Shown in pieces: positions 13,901 to 28,900 of a stretch of DNA of 64,000 nt. Position 1 is the first letter of the stretch; every line of letters starts with the position of its first letter. Below the pieces are notes generated by a model. That model saw only the letters and a list, made by a program, of their open reading frames with translations, was not told the origin of the DNA and made no database searches. Position numbers and translations under genes: made by a program. Source of the DNA: Conchocele bisecta. Its lineage: Eukaryota > Mollusca > Bivalvia > Lucinida > Thyasiridae. The DNA is taken from contig CM055268.1 in NCBI GenBank assembly GCA_029237695.1, forward strand, positions 56,257,131 through 56,321,130, written 5' to 3'.

Positions 13901-16900
13901 AAATACTTAGACGGAATTTCATCAAAGAATTTATTTTAAGGAGGGTGACTTTTATTAATGAAAAAAAGTACTTATTTAGATTTAATGTGTTTAATAGTCA
14001 ATAGTTCGTCTGAAAAACGTGGAACAGACAGTGGGTCTCATTCCCAAGGAGACAATTTATGACTCTGGGTCCGTTCCCCAGAATAAGTCTGGGGTATTGT
14101 GAGGGACACAGGCAGTTTGAGGTGGGAATATGTCCCCAGTGCTCACACCAGAGTCCCAGAGCTGGCTCAACTTTATTTACACATTTTGGCACACGGCTTC
14201 TGATGGTGGTTTCCAATGTAAACATGTATGCTAAGCTCAAAAATCCATTTCTTAAAAATACAAACATGGCAGTTTTTTTCACAAATCGAGGGTCTTTTAG
14301 GGGACCCCCATATTTTTAGTCATGAACCGTACAAGAGAAACAAACATTGATTTCAGACATGTTGTGTCATTTTCTAAAATTTAATAACACCATTGTTTGA
14401 AATAAACATAAATAATGACGTTTTTGTGGGTTTTGTACATTTTTTACCAAATTTGAGGGTTGCATAGAATCCACAAAATGAGTTTGTCACGTTTTACTCA
14501 TATCGACTACGCTGCACGGAAACGGGATGTGCTCGGCAGAGCCTCGCCCATCCCGTTTCCTGAGCCTTGCCAGATATTTTTTCCCATTCACGGCACTAAC
14601 CTACTATTCTCTATCTATTTTCCTTATTTCTGAACCAAAGTATATGTTGTGACCACTCATTTGAACCGTCAAAACATATACTTCTGATGAGAAATAAAGA
14701 AATTCTTGAGCTTGCCGGATATTTTTTCCCATTCACGGCACTAACCTACTATTCTCTATGTATGTTTATGCCAATGAGATACTGCGTCGCATAATAGTTT
14801 CATCAGCACTATTCTCAAATATTTTTTTCACTTGACAGGAGATTAAGTTGTCTAATACTGTATTTCCATGGTCATAATGTCAATATGTATTTTATATAAT
14901 GATAAATACGATTGTGATTATATTGGATATATTCCCCGAATCATTAATATGTAAATTAGGCAGAAAATAAATAAAACATGTGTCCTTATTAATGCAAGTG
15001 GTTATGCAATATAATGTAAGCATATTTTGCATATGATCTGTGTCATGACATAGTAATACACAGAGCTGGGTGGACTTCATTTACACTTTCTGGCAAACGG
15101 ATTTTATGATTGTTTCGAATGTAACACGAAACGAGGCAAAGCCACGAAGGCCAGGTTTTTTCCAAGTATACACACTTGTATAACATAATTATACCCACTT
15201 TTTGTAGACTAGATGGCCGTGGCATGCATGTCACGCCTTGGGGCGAGGCATGGAAACTAAAAAAAGAGATACAGTAGATGGAAAAACTTTAACCGGACAC
15301 ACAGACGTACGGACGGACGGACATATGCCAAAATGCCGACTATATCGCGCTTTCCGCAAGCGGGCGCGACAATGATGATAAACACCCATTGTGAAGTATC
15401 AAGGTAATGGGTGAAGCAGTTGCATAGATATAGTACACAAAAAAACTTTAATAAAAAAATTCAAAGTAATTTGACCTTGACATTGGGCACAGGGGCCGCA
15501 CCGTTGGGGAGCAGAATGAAAATATGGATGATGATAAAGTTTCGAGGTAATGGGCGAAGCAGTTGCAGAGATATAGTATAACAAAAAACTTTAACCAAAA
15601 AACTTTAACCAGACGTACGTTAAAAAGTTAACGTTGAAAATGGCTAAGTCAATTACGTAGAAATAATAGGTGAAGGTAAAAAAAATGGTCACATGTTGGA
15701 TAGTTGGTAGGCACCCCATGGTTATGAAGCTGTGAAAGTTTAGTGGTCCTAGGTGGTACAGTACCAAATAAATGGACTTAAAACACGAAAACTTAACATT
15801 GTAAACGCAAAAAGTTAACATTGAAAATGGCTAAGTCGACTGCACGGAAAAAATGGGTCAAGTTCAAAAAAAGGTAACATGTTGGAAAGTGATATGTGGT
15901 GGGCACCCCTTGATTATGAAGCTGTGAAAGTTTGGTGATCCTAAGTGGTACAGTAACAAAGAAATGGACTCAAACACGAAAACTTAACATTGATTGTGGA
16001 CGCCGCCAACCGCCCGCCCGCCCGCCCGCATGTGAAGTTTCAAGGTAATGGACGAAGCAGTTGCAGAGATATAGTATAAGGAAAAACATGTTGGATAGTT
16101 GTATGTGGTAGGCACCCCATGGTTATGAAGCTGTGAAAGTTTAGTGGTCCTAGGTGGTACAGTACCAAAGAAATGGACTTAAACACGAAAACTTAACATT
16201 GTAAACGCGAAAAGTTAACATTGAAAATGGCTAAGTCGACTGTACGGAAAAAATGGGTCAAGTTCAAAAAAAGGAAACATGTTGGATAGTGATATGTGGT
16301 GGGCACCCCTTGGTTATGAAGCTGTGAAAGTTTGTTGGTCCTATGAGGTACAGTAACAAAGAAATGGACTCAAACACGAAAACTTAACATTGATTGTGGA
16401 CGCCGCCCGCCCACCCGCCGCCCGCCCGGCTTTCGCCAATCCAATATCAAAAAAAAAAACCTGGCAAAAAATGTCTGCTAAATATATTAATTTTCTTAAA
16501 AACACAAAGCTAGCAGATATTTCACAAATTGTGTGTTTTCTAGTGGGCCTCGTCCTTTCATGTGTCATTTTCAACAAAACAGAAACATATGTATGCAATT
16601 TATCGAAGTAGTTATACCACTGTAGTGTATGTAATAAACACCATTCTTAGGAATAAAATTGTGTAATGCATTATCGTATGTGCCATGTAATTCTAAAGTG
16701 TGAGGGTCACATAGGGATTCCAATTATGTCCATTGACAGTCAAATGCCTATTTAAGAACATTTTATCATCCGAAAGGTTTTATTTCTATCCATCCAATTG
16801 CTTCAGTGTTTTTTTATTTGTGTCACACATTCATTGAAGGATAATTTGGATTTGGTATACTGTGATACTATTAGAGGAATTTGGCACAAATGAGGGTCTT

Positions 16901-19900
16901 ACAGGAAAAAAACTGAACAACAGCGTTTTCGCAAGTCACAATTTATTTAGTGAAAGTCGTCACAGTTTAACATATTAACAAGACTATGCGGATTTACTAT
17001 CACAATGGCCAAGGTACATGTAAGTCACAGTTACATTGCTCATGTCTCTGCTGTGCGGGCACATGTACACACACTAATATGGTAATTTCTCAACTCTTTG
17101 CATGCTGGGAAATTTGTGGGTTATAAATAACTGTTCAAAACTAGCGGACAAGAATTCATCATATTTTCTTGTATTTCTCCCCGTAAATCTCATGATTATG
17201 TCTTGGAATTTCATTAGAATTGAGTCCTGAGGACTCAATTCTAATGAAATTACAAGACATATTTACAGAGAAAAATAAAACATACATCTAATTCGTTTGG
17301 TGGATATTTTCGCCGCTATATATCTAAGCATACAAAGAGTTAATAACATAAGTAATATGGGATCATTCGACAATATGACTGTGTCCGTCTGTAAGTTTGT
17401 GTGTAATGTACAAATCAAATAATGTATACTACATTCCTAGAGCATTCAATTAATTGGATTATTTTGCACATGAGCTACGCATATTAAATGCATACATAGT
17501 ATACACATTGTACATATTTTATCATAATGAATAGAACTTAAAATTTGGTTTACATTTCATTATATACTTGGCATAGTAATTCTTACTTGGCTAAAACAAT
17601 TTATTGCGTTTATAATGAGTGTCGTTCTTCAGTTTGCATCACGTATTTTAACAGGATATACACATTTAATAAGATACATGTTCATAAAAGAACAACTATG
17701 GTGAATAATTGCGAAACGATTTGTTCTTGTTCTGGACGTGCTTCAGATAATTGTCTACAGTGACTGTATAAAGGCTTTACAAAAATGAATGTTAAGTGAC
17801 CAGTTGGAAGCTGCAGAATTAAGATAATCTATTGAAATGTTAAGAAATCTACAACGCTATTAGACGGTTAGTGAATGCAAATCTACTTATATTTGACGCC
17901 AGTTGGTTCTGAAAACATGCGGTCCAATACTCGGAGAAGGAAATTTACATCTACCTCTACATACTACACAACCTAACACAGTGTGCCTTTCATTGAGGCT
18001 AAAGGATCAAATAAACTGTAAGATTCAATTACGTTACTAGTTGAATATATCAGCTTGTTTCACAATATGAATGTGTACCATGACGACTCACAAGCTTATA
18101 TCTTTACAACATAATTCTTATGGCGGGTCAAATACATTTATACATCTATGAACATTATTTGCATTAGGGAATGGCATGCACCAAATAATGAATCAAATAT
18201 AGCAAATAGAACAATAGTGCCGCAAGTCGCAAAATACGCCCGTCGAATATGGGCCAGACAGCGAAGATGCAGAAATATGAAGCTGTCACCAAGGCAAGAA
18301 ACATTAATGAGAAAATGAAAGTCTATAGCATTATTTCTTCATCTCGTCGTGCTAAACATGTATACTAATTTAGGCAGAGATAGAAAAGTAGAGTTTAAAG
18401 CAGAAATGATAGGGAATTGGATACAATAATGTAGAAAAAATGGCTAAGTTTAAAAGGTGATATTTTTGTTAAAAAATATTTTTTCGGCATAAAAACACCA
18501 AGGTGCACATCTTCAATATGTGTAGAAGACGTGTGTATAGTTTCACAACGATCGACTGAACGGTTTCGGAGGAGTTGTGTACACAAACGCTGTACCATAT
18601 ATAGAATTGTATAGAAAAATGTAGAAAAAATGGTTAAAGTTAAAAAGGTGAATTTTTGTTAAAAAATATTTTTTCGGCATAAAATCACCAAGGTGCACAT
18701 CTTCAATATGTGTACATGTAGAAGACGTGTGTATAGTTTCAGATCGATCCACTGAACGGTTTCGGAGGAGTTGTGTACACAAACTATGCACTTTTTCTGT
18801 CAGCCGCCCGCCCAGCGGAAAAACGGTCATATAAAAACTATGTCCATGTGGTGTTGTTGCATTTAAGTATGTACATTGACCATGTGCCAGTGACTGTATT
18901 TTAACCAAGGTGGCTGCTAATCTGCCTATCAATCACATGCCAAAGCAACAAAATGACGCATTCATTCATGAGTTTGTGAAGTATGTTATGTGATGTGTTT
19001 AAATGATGAATTTATGCCGTTGCTGTATGTGCGACTTGGAGATAAAATCATTATAAAACCTTGTTTGTTTATTAGTGTTTAACGGCCTATCAACAGCTAA
19101 GGTCATGTTAGGCCGGGCAAACGGGTTCGATCCCATTTTAACCTGCTGCATTGGGGGGAAAATCCCAAAATCAGAACAGAATATTTTCATCGAGAACAAA
19201 TATATTCAGCCCTGAAATTAGAATAACCTGACCTGGTGCCAGGTCCATACCACACCAGTGACTTGGCCCCTTCCCCTAATATAGGATTACGAATATCGTA
19301 ATACTCACATAAGGGGTATAACCAGATTCAACTGTCACATACAAAATGCCAAAGACGTATGTGAGGGCCAAACCCGGTCTCCAGTCGGGATTCCGGTAAG
19401 GATGAACCCTGATCGTTAAATTACCCATCGCATGCTCCCACCCACCAAAACGTTATTGAATCGACATTTGAGTTTTAACCGGCATACATTGAAATCCCTA
19501 TGTAACCCTCACTCTTAATAATTGTATGACACATATGATAATGCATGATACAATGTGCATTCTTTTTCAAGAATGGTGTTTATTATATGCATAAGTACTG
19601 ATAAATGTCATACATAAATTTCTGTTTTGTTGAAAATGACAAGTTAAAAAGAGCGTCCCCTAGGAAACCCTCAATTTGTGAAAATTTCTACTCGGCTTGT
19701 GTTTTTATGAATTGGATTCTTAAACTCAGCAGACATTTTTACATTAGAACAACCATCAAATCCTGTGTGCCAGAAAGTGTATGTACAATGTACACATTTA
19801 ATATCTGTATATCATGTACTACAACAACCAATGAATTAAATGCATTATAAATGTAGTATACATTATTTGTTGTGTACAATATAAATGAAAGAATAAAAGG

Positions 19901-22900
19901 ACACACTCGTATAGACGAATTGTACATATTAATTACCGTTTTTAATTAAGAAATAATTCCAGCACAAAAATATTTACACAATTCCCTAACATTTGATTGG
20001 CTCGTAGCAAGTCTCTGTCCAAAATTTATATCCCAGTAAACTCCCACGCCGGACTACTTTCCGTAACCGTGAGGCGCAGTTAAAATAATTCTTAAGAAAA
20101 CGGAAAATAAACTCATTTTCTTGATGAATTTATGTCAAATGCTGGAATTATAAGGAATGAATGGCCTTATTGTGGAATTTATCGGGGATATAAACTTGGA
20201 AAAGTCGCGGGAATACTGGACGAGGCCTTCCGGCCTAGTAATAACCATAGTAATGTGTATATATGTGCCCACAAAGCAGAGATATGAGAAATGCGCACAA
20301 ACTTACTTGGCCATTGTGACAGTAAAGACGCATTTTCTTGCTCATCTGTATGTAAAATTGAAATCCCTGTGTGACCCTCACATTTAGAATACTCCGGTCT
20401 CTATATCACTGCATCGAATAATCGCTAGACATAGATAGTAATCATATAAGTATTTGCACCACAAATGTTGCTGTCAAATTTAAACATAGCATTCAATCTG
20501 TGACGAGTTTCATAAGAAATAAATATATTTATAAAAATAAATTGTGATTTGCGAAAACACCGTAACTCGGCTCGCTTTCCTGTAAGAACGTCACTTGGTG
20601 CCAAATTCCTCTGTTATTAATCACAATATATTCAATGCATATTATCCTTACTTGAATATGTGACATACATAGAAAACACTGAAACATTTGGATCGAAATA
20701 ATAAACGTTTCGCATGATCAAACGTTATGGAATAGGCATTTGACTGACATAATTATATCCCTATGTGACCCTCACACATTAGAACCGTATGGCAATATGA
20801 TAATGAATTACACAATTTGTATTCCTAAGAATGGTGTTTATTATATACACTACAGTGATATAACTACATTTACTTCGATAAACTGCATAGTTATACATGT
20901 ATTTCTGTTTTGTCGAAAATAATAAGTTACAAATTAGGGACCATAGAAAACCCTCAAATTGTGAAAAATCTGCTAGGTTTGTGTTTTTACGAAATGTATT
21001 TTTGTACTCAGCAGTCATTTTGACATTGGGAACAACCATCAAAACTTGTGTGCCGGAAAGTGTAAATAACATCAACCCAGCAGTGTGTATTAATTAATAA
21101 TTCCAGCACAAAAATATTTACACAATTCCCTAACATTTGATTGGCCCTTAGCAAGTCTCTGTCCAAAATTTATATTCCAGTAAACTCCCACGCTGAACTA
21201 CTTTCCGTAACTGTGAGGCACAGATAAAATAATTCTTAAGAAAACGGAAAATAAACACATATTCTTCATGAATTTATTTCAAATGCTGGAATTATAAGGA
21301 ATGAATGGCATTTTTGTTGAATTTATCGGGGATATAAACTTGGAAAAGTCGCGGGAATACTGGACGAGGCCTTCCGGCCTTCGTCCAGTATTCCCCCGAC
21401 TTTTCCAAGTTTATACCCCGATAAATTCCACAAAAAGGCCATTCATTCCTATACTATAATGTCATCGCACAAATCATATGCAAATTATGCTTATATTATA
21501 TTGCATAACCACGTGCATTAATAAGGACACATGTTTTATTAATTTGATGCATAATTTGCATATTCAAGACTCGGGGAATATACCCAATCAAATCACAATC
21601 GTATTTGTCATTATATAAATACATATTCACATTTATGACTATGGAAATACGTAATTTAATCTCCTATCATGTGATACTTTTATATTTGAGCATAGTTCTG
21701 ATGAAACTATTATGTGACACAGTATCTTATTTGCATAACAATACATTGTATGAGTTTATCAATAAATCAGTTCTTTTTGCAATAAAGTATAAATAGAGAA
21801 TAGTAGGTTAGTGCCGTGAATGGGAAAAAATATCTGGCAAGGCTCAGGAAACGGGATGGGCGAGGCTCTGCCGAGCACATCCCGTTTCCAAGCCGCGCCA
21901 GATATTTTTTCCCATTCACGGCACTAACCTACTATTCTATTTATCCCGTCAACACCTACAAATGGCTGTAAAATGCAAAAATAGTATTGACTGGATATCA
22001 AAAATGTTTCACGGCACATACGCACTGTGTTGACGGGATAAATACACAAACACAGCATAACACTCAACAGGTTCCAGCCATTAAAGGTACATGCCCACGC
22101 AGTAGGTTACACTGTAATACTACTTTTCATTTTCTGTCATGCCTTATATGAGACATTTGTCTACCCACTAACGAGTTATTTTTAATTACGGCGCGTGTTA
22201 ATTGGTGTTAAATTGCATTTTATATGCCGCGACCAGAAAGGGTATTTCCGACCTCGTGCTATTTTTACCAACAAGCGTCACGTGACACAGTCAATCATAT
22301 CACATCTTTGACATGCGCAATGAAGTATCGGAAGTTGAGAAGAAAAATCTCTGTTCGAGTCCAAATCTAAATCTCCACGTAACTCTTTCCATTTGGTGAT
22401 CTGGTCGCCAATATTAACCACTCTCTCTCTCTGTACTGCCTGTCCCTCAGACATTTCGCCTTTTTTTTGGCCGACGCCGTTTCATACAATTTCCGTCCTG
22501 AACGTTTCGACATGTTGATATTCTTGTTTACATATTGGGAAGCCTACTGGCTGCGCGTAGTATACTGCGCAATGTGCACCGCAAGCCGTGATGTGAAAGT
22601 CGTCGTCCCCGCACATTATCAAAATAGACTGTTACCGCCGCGCGTCGCTAACAGTAAATTGATAATTAATAAATGATTATATTTGTATAGCGGGCACTCG
22701 TAATTTTTAGAACTAGTGGAATAGTGACATAATTATACACTTATTTAATTCCTATAAAGAACATTTTGTGCCTACTGAATGTACTTTAAAATGCTATGAA
22801 AATTACGCGCTTATCAAGGATTCCGCTGGCGATCGCCACTTTCGCAATTGGTGACAAAAATAAACAATTGGCGATAAAAAATTACAATTTTTGATTTTTG

Positions 22901-25900
22901 ATTTTTTTTCGAAAATTATAATCTTTTATCGCCAATTGTTTTATTTTTTTTGAAGTAGAATTTTGTTTATTTTCCCCAACGGAATCCCTGGCTTATGAAT
23001 ATTTTTAAAAGGGATGTGTGAAAATAAACATGTTTTTTTATTATTTTATTGCCAAATTTCCATATTCATGACTCGGGGGATGCACCCAATCAAATTGAAA
23101 GTATATTTATCATGATCCTTGACCATGAAAACATATATCTAGACATATTACACACATTCGTATCATAATTTGTAGCAGGCGTATTTACAAAATGAGAATT
23201 TTAAAAAATGGTGGCCTATGTTACCAATTTGCATAAATGACTAAAAATAATGGCGTGTGCTGATTATTTTACATGTCAATAATGTTTAATGTATTCAATA
23301 TATCCCGAGAACCAACAAAACCATTGTTTCGCATATGTTATGCGTGTGGTGAATCATGATGGTGTGTTCTTTTTGAAGCAGTAGTTGATATGGGTAAAAA
23401 GTGACAAACTCATTTTGCGGATCCCTATGCAACCCTCAATTTGGCAAAAATTTAGAAAACGCACAATAATGTCATATTGTATGTCTATGTCAAACAATGG
23501 TGTTATTTTGAGAAAATGACACATCATGTCTGAAATCAACGTGTGTTTCTCTTGTATGGATACTGACTAAAAAATGTGGGTCTCCTAAAAGACACTCGAT
23601 TTGTGAAAAAACTGCCAGGTTTGTATTTTTAAGAAATGGATTTTTGAACTCGGCAGACATTTGTATATTGGAAACCACCATCAGAACCTGTGTGCCAAAA
23701 AGCGTAAACAAAGTTGAGCCAGCTCTGGGACTATAGGTACAACATTGATAAATTGTGTCCGAAGAGTTATGCTTATTATGGTACCAATGGTGTAGGCCCT
23801 ACATCAGGGGTGGGAACAGCCCTAAATCGGGAGTGGGAACAGGTGGGAACAGACCTAAATCAGGGGCGGGAACAGCCCTAAATCAGGGGTGGGAATAGTT
23901 CCACATGTAAAAGTGCACTTCCTATGTTAAAACACTAGATTTTTCTGCAATTATCAGGAATCTAAAATCCTGATTTCAGGATATATCCTGAAAATTCCCA
24001 GCCCTGCTAAATGGACATTCTATATTGGTAGTGAAGTTAATAAGCCCTACTTTTTCATGACACTGCCCTTTGTTGAGGGGAATATTGTGGGTTATCAACA
24101 ATATTCCCCCCAACAAAAGGACATTTATATACTACTCATGACACTCACCTATGTCCTCTTCGGCCATCCATAGATAAATGGGTCTTATGGATTATGCAAC
24201 CAGTATAGATCCAGATCAGCCAGTGCATCTGTACAGTCTAGAAACACCCAATCTGGATCTACATTGGTCACAAATCCCATAAGCCCAATTTCTCCAGTCA
24301 CAACCACAAATATTCAATATGTGTTCTTTTCTTTATGGTATGTGAATGACCGATTTCAACCAGATTTAACCCTTTCACCCCTAAGTAACTGGAATGGATT
24401 TTCATATGTTCATTTTGCAACCAATCCAATCATCACAAAGTGATTTTCAGACTAATCCATTTATGAAAAGGGGGTGTTTTTGTCCCAAAAAATATGCAAA
24501 TTACTTGTCAAAAGTGCAGATCCTAATGAGACGGCTCGTCACGAGCCCGCTCATCTGGATCTACACTATTTGCCAATACCACTTTACAGGCCTGTGGTGT
24601 TGAAAGGGTTAACTTATCAAATCCATGGTATATTTTCTAATAAGCCCCATTTTCTCACAACACTCACCTGTATCGTCTTCGGCCATGAGGTCGGTCTTGC
24701 TGTCCACACGTCCACCTCGGCGACCAAACAGAGATAATTTCTTCTTCCTGCGAAAACTCAGTCTCGATACCGACCTGGGGACCCGACCACCTAGAAAATG
24801 AAATGTGGCTGTGACTGGAGAAATGGGGCTTATGGATTTTGCGATCAGTGCAGATCCTGATCAGCCTGTGCATCCGCACAATCTGATCGGGATCTGCACT
24901 GTTCACCATTCCATCAATGAAGCAAGCTAGCAAGTTATCAGGCTACTGGTGTTATTTCATCGGGAACTGCACTGGTCACAAAACCCATTAGCCCCATTTC
25001 TTCAGTCACAAATATAGACGGTATTGACGCCCAGTGGTCTGACCATTATACCACAACCTTAGATAGAGGACTGGACCAACAACCTCTAGTCCGGTCTCCA
25101 ACTACTACATCAGAACCCTACGGTGACGACTAAACCCAACAACCTCTGGGGGCCGTTTCACTAAGCTTCGTACAACTAAAATGTTCGTAAGTGCAAACTT
25201 ACGACAGTCTGTAAATTTCACATTAACAACGTTTTCTTGGAAACAATTCTTGGATTTACAATTATTGAGCATAGGCAGCATATGCATATAAATGTAATTC
25301 CATCAACTGAAATTTCCAGACGATTCTAAATTTGCACTTACGAACATTTTAGTCGTACAAAGTTTAGTGAAACACGCCCCAGGTCTGCAAGTTCACCATG
25401 CTTCAACCACTAGATCATCTGTACACATATATACTAACTCACCATCGGATATTTCCTCCAACTTGGACCGTTTCTTCTCGTCTGTGGGTTCATCCAGCCC
25501 CGTCTCCTCCGTCACCTTCAGGAATACCTGCAAATTGATTGATTGATCGACTGGTTGGTTGGTTTGATCACTGATTGATTGGTTATGTTGGTAGATTTAT
25601 TGATTGGTTGATAGGTTGCCTGATTGATTGATTGATTGTCATGATAGATTGACTGATGAATGGATGGATGGTTGATTGATTGGTGTTTAACGGCCTATCA
25701 ACAGCTAAGGTCATATAAGACCAGGGGATGGATCCTTGTCTCATGGCCGCAACTATCACAGGCTTTTGGATCAATTCCTAGACTCCTGCAGTGATTAAAT
25801 ATTAATCTCAATGATCTACAATAATTACAGCACAAAACTATTTACACAATTCCCTAACATTTGATTGGCCAGTAGCAAGTCTCTGTCCAAAATTTATATC

Positions 25901-28900
25901 TGAGTAAACTCCCATGCCGAACTACTTTCCGTAACCGTGAGGCGCACTTAAAATAATTCTTAAGAAAACAGAAAATAAACACATTTTCTTGATGAATTTA
26001 TTTCAAATGCTAGAATTATAAGGAATGAATGGCCTTTTTGTGGAATTTATCTGGGATATAAACTTGGAAAAGTCACGGGAATACTGGACGAGGCCTTCCG
26101 GCCTTCGTCCAGTATTCCCGCGACTTTTCCAAGTTCATACCCCGATAAATTCCACAAAAAGGCCATACATTCCTATAATAAACTTGGAAAAGTCGATGGA
26201 TTACTGGATGAGGCCTTCCGGCCTTCGTCCAGTATTCCCGCGACTTTTCCAAGTTTATACCCCAATACATTCCACAACAAGAGCTGTAGGAGAACAGCAT
26301 AGCTCGACTACGAGGGTTGTCGATGTACACATAGCTTGACAAAGAAGGTGGCTGCGGCTGGCATAAAAACCTTAACCAAGGTTGACTAAAAACATTAACC
26401 AAGGGATTATTGATGTATGTCACTAGGAGATAAAGTTTTCCAAGTATGGTTGCTGTAGGCCCAGGAGTATTCCATATACAAGCTTGACTAAAAACCGTAA
26501 CCAAGGGGAGATAACTAAGTAATCCAAGGATAAAAGTAGGTCAAGGTCAAATATAGGTCAGGGATTATTGATGTACATCATTAGGGGATGAAGTTGTCCA
26601 AGTATGGTTGATGCAGGCCCAGAAGTATTCCATATACAAGCTTGACTAAAAACATTAACCAAGTAATTGAAGGTTAAATGTAGGTGAAGGTAAAATAAAG
26701 TCAGGGGTTATTGATGTACATCCCTATGGAGAAAAAGTTATCCAAGTATGGTGTCTGTATGCACAATAGTATTCCATCTACAAGCTTGACTAAAAACCTT
26801 AACCAAGGTTGAGTAACTAGATGGCCGCGGCCTGCATGTCGCGCCTTGTGGCGAGGTATGGACACTAACAAAAAAGATATAGTATAACGAAAAACTTTAA
26901 CCAAAAAACTTAAGCAAAAAGTTTAACCGGACACACGTACGTACATACATACGTACGTATGACAAAGTGCCGACTATATCGCGCTTTCCGCAAGCGGGCG
27001 CGAAAAAAACTTTAACCAAAAACTTCAAAGTAATTTGACCTTGACATTGGGCACAGGGGCCGCACGGGAGGGGGGTAGAATGAAAATATAGATGATGATA
27101 AACACACATGTGAAGTTTTCAAGGTAATGGGCAAAGCAGTTGCAGAGATATAGTATAACGAAAAACTTTAACCAAAAAACTTAACCAAAAACTTTAACCA
27201 AAAAACTTAACCAAAAACTTCAAAGTAATTTGACCTTGACATTGGGCACAGGGCCCACATGGGAGGAGGGTAGAATGAAAATATAGATGATGATAAACAC
27301 CCATGTGAAGTTTCAAGGTAATGGGCAAAGCAGTTGCAGAGATATAGTATAACGAAAAACTATTTAACCAAAAAACTTAAACAAAAACAATTTAACCAAA
27401 AAACTTAACCAAAAACTTTAACCAAAGAACTTAACCAAAAACTTCAAAAGTAATTTGACCTTGACATTGGGCACAGGGGCCGCACGGGAGGGGGGTAGAA
27501 TGAAAATATAGACGATGATAAACACCCATGTGAAGTTTCAAGGTAATGGGCAAAGCAGTTGCAGAGATATAGTATAACGAAAAACTTTAACGAAAAACTT
27601 GAACCAAAAAAATTAACCAAAAACTTTAACCAAAGAACTTAACCAAAAACTTTAACCAAAAGACTTAACCAAACAACTTAACCAAAAACTTTAACCGGAC
27701 ACACGTACGTACACGTACGCCAAAGTGCCGACCTTAACCAAGGGGAATTAAGTAAGTAATTTAAGGTTAAATGTAGGTCAAGGTCAAATATAGGTCATGG
27801 GGTTGTTGATGTACATCACTAGGAGATGAAGTTGTCCAAGTATGGTTGGTGTAGGGCCATGAGTATTCCATCTACAAGCTTGACTAAAAACCTTAACCAA
27901 AGAGAATTAAGTAAGTAATTCAAGAGGAAATGTAGGTCAAGGTCAAATATAGATCAGGGGTTATTGATGTACATCACTATGACAAAAGGTTGTCCAAGTA
28001 TGGTGTCTGTATGCACAATAGTATTCCATGAAACAAGCTTGAGTAAAAAGCTTAACCAAGGTCGAGTAAAAACCTTAACCAAGGGGAATTAACTAAGTAA
28101 TTCAAGGTTAAATGTAGGTCAAGGTCAAATATAGGTCAGGGGTTGTTGATGTATATCACTAGGAGATGAAGTTGTCCAAGTATGGTTGGTGTAGGCCAGG
28201 ACTATTCCATCTACAAGCTTGACTAAAAACGTTAACCAAGGGGAATTAAGTAAGTAATTCAAGAGGAAATGTAGGTCAAGGTCAAATATAGATCAGGGGT
28301 TGTTGATGTACATCACTAGGAGATGAAGTTGTCCAAGTATGGTGGGTGTAAGGCCAGTAGTATTCCATATAGAAGGTTGACTAAAAATCTTAACCAAAAT
28401 GAATTAAGTAAGTAATTGAAGAGGAAATGTAGGTCAAGGTCAAATATAGATCAGGGGTTATTGATGTACATACCTATGAGAAAATGGTTGTCGAAGTATG
28501 GTGTCTGGATGCACAATAGTATTCAATGTACAAGCTTGAAAAAAAACCTTAACCAAGGTTGACTAAAAACCTTAATCAAGGGGAATTAAGTAAGTAATTC
28601 AAGAGGAAATGTAGGTCAAGGTCAAATATAGATGAGGGGTTATTGATGTGCATCACTAGGAGATGAAGTTGTCCAAGTATGGTGGGTGTAGGGCCAGTAG
28701 TATTGCATATACAAGCTTGAATAAAAACCTTAACCAAGGTTGACTAAAAACCTTAACCAAGGGGAATTAACCAAGTAATTCAAGAGGAAATGTAGGTGAA
28801 GTCAAATATAGATCAGGGGTTATTGATGTACATCACTAGGAGATGAAGTTGTCCAAGTATGGTGGGTGTAGGGCCAGTAGTATTCCATATACAAGCTTGA

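Noticed and set aside
19058..19165. True tRNA gene around GGGTTCGATCCC
   Set aside because: Only a B-box-like word is present, with no cloverleaf; the sequence is dispersed (1017, 25676) and SINE-like.
24664..24933. Reading frame [18 protein letters not shown] over the basic-linker exon
   Set aside because: It is out of frame with both ABCA neighbours; the frame [17 protein letters not shown] joins them correctly.
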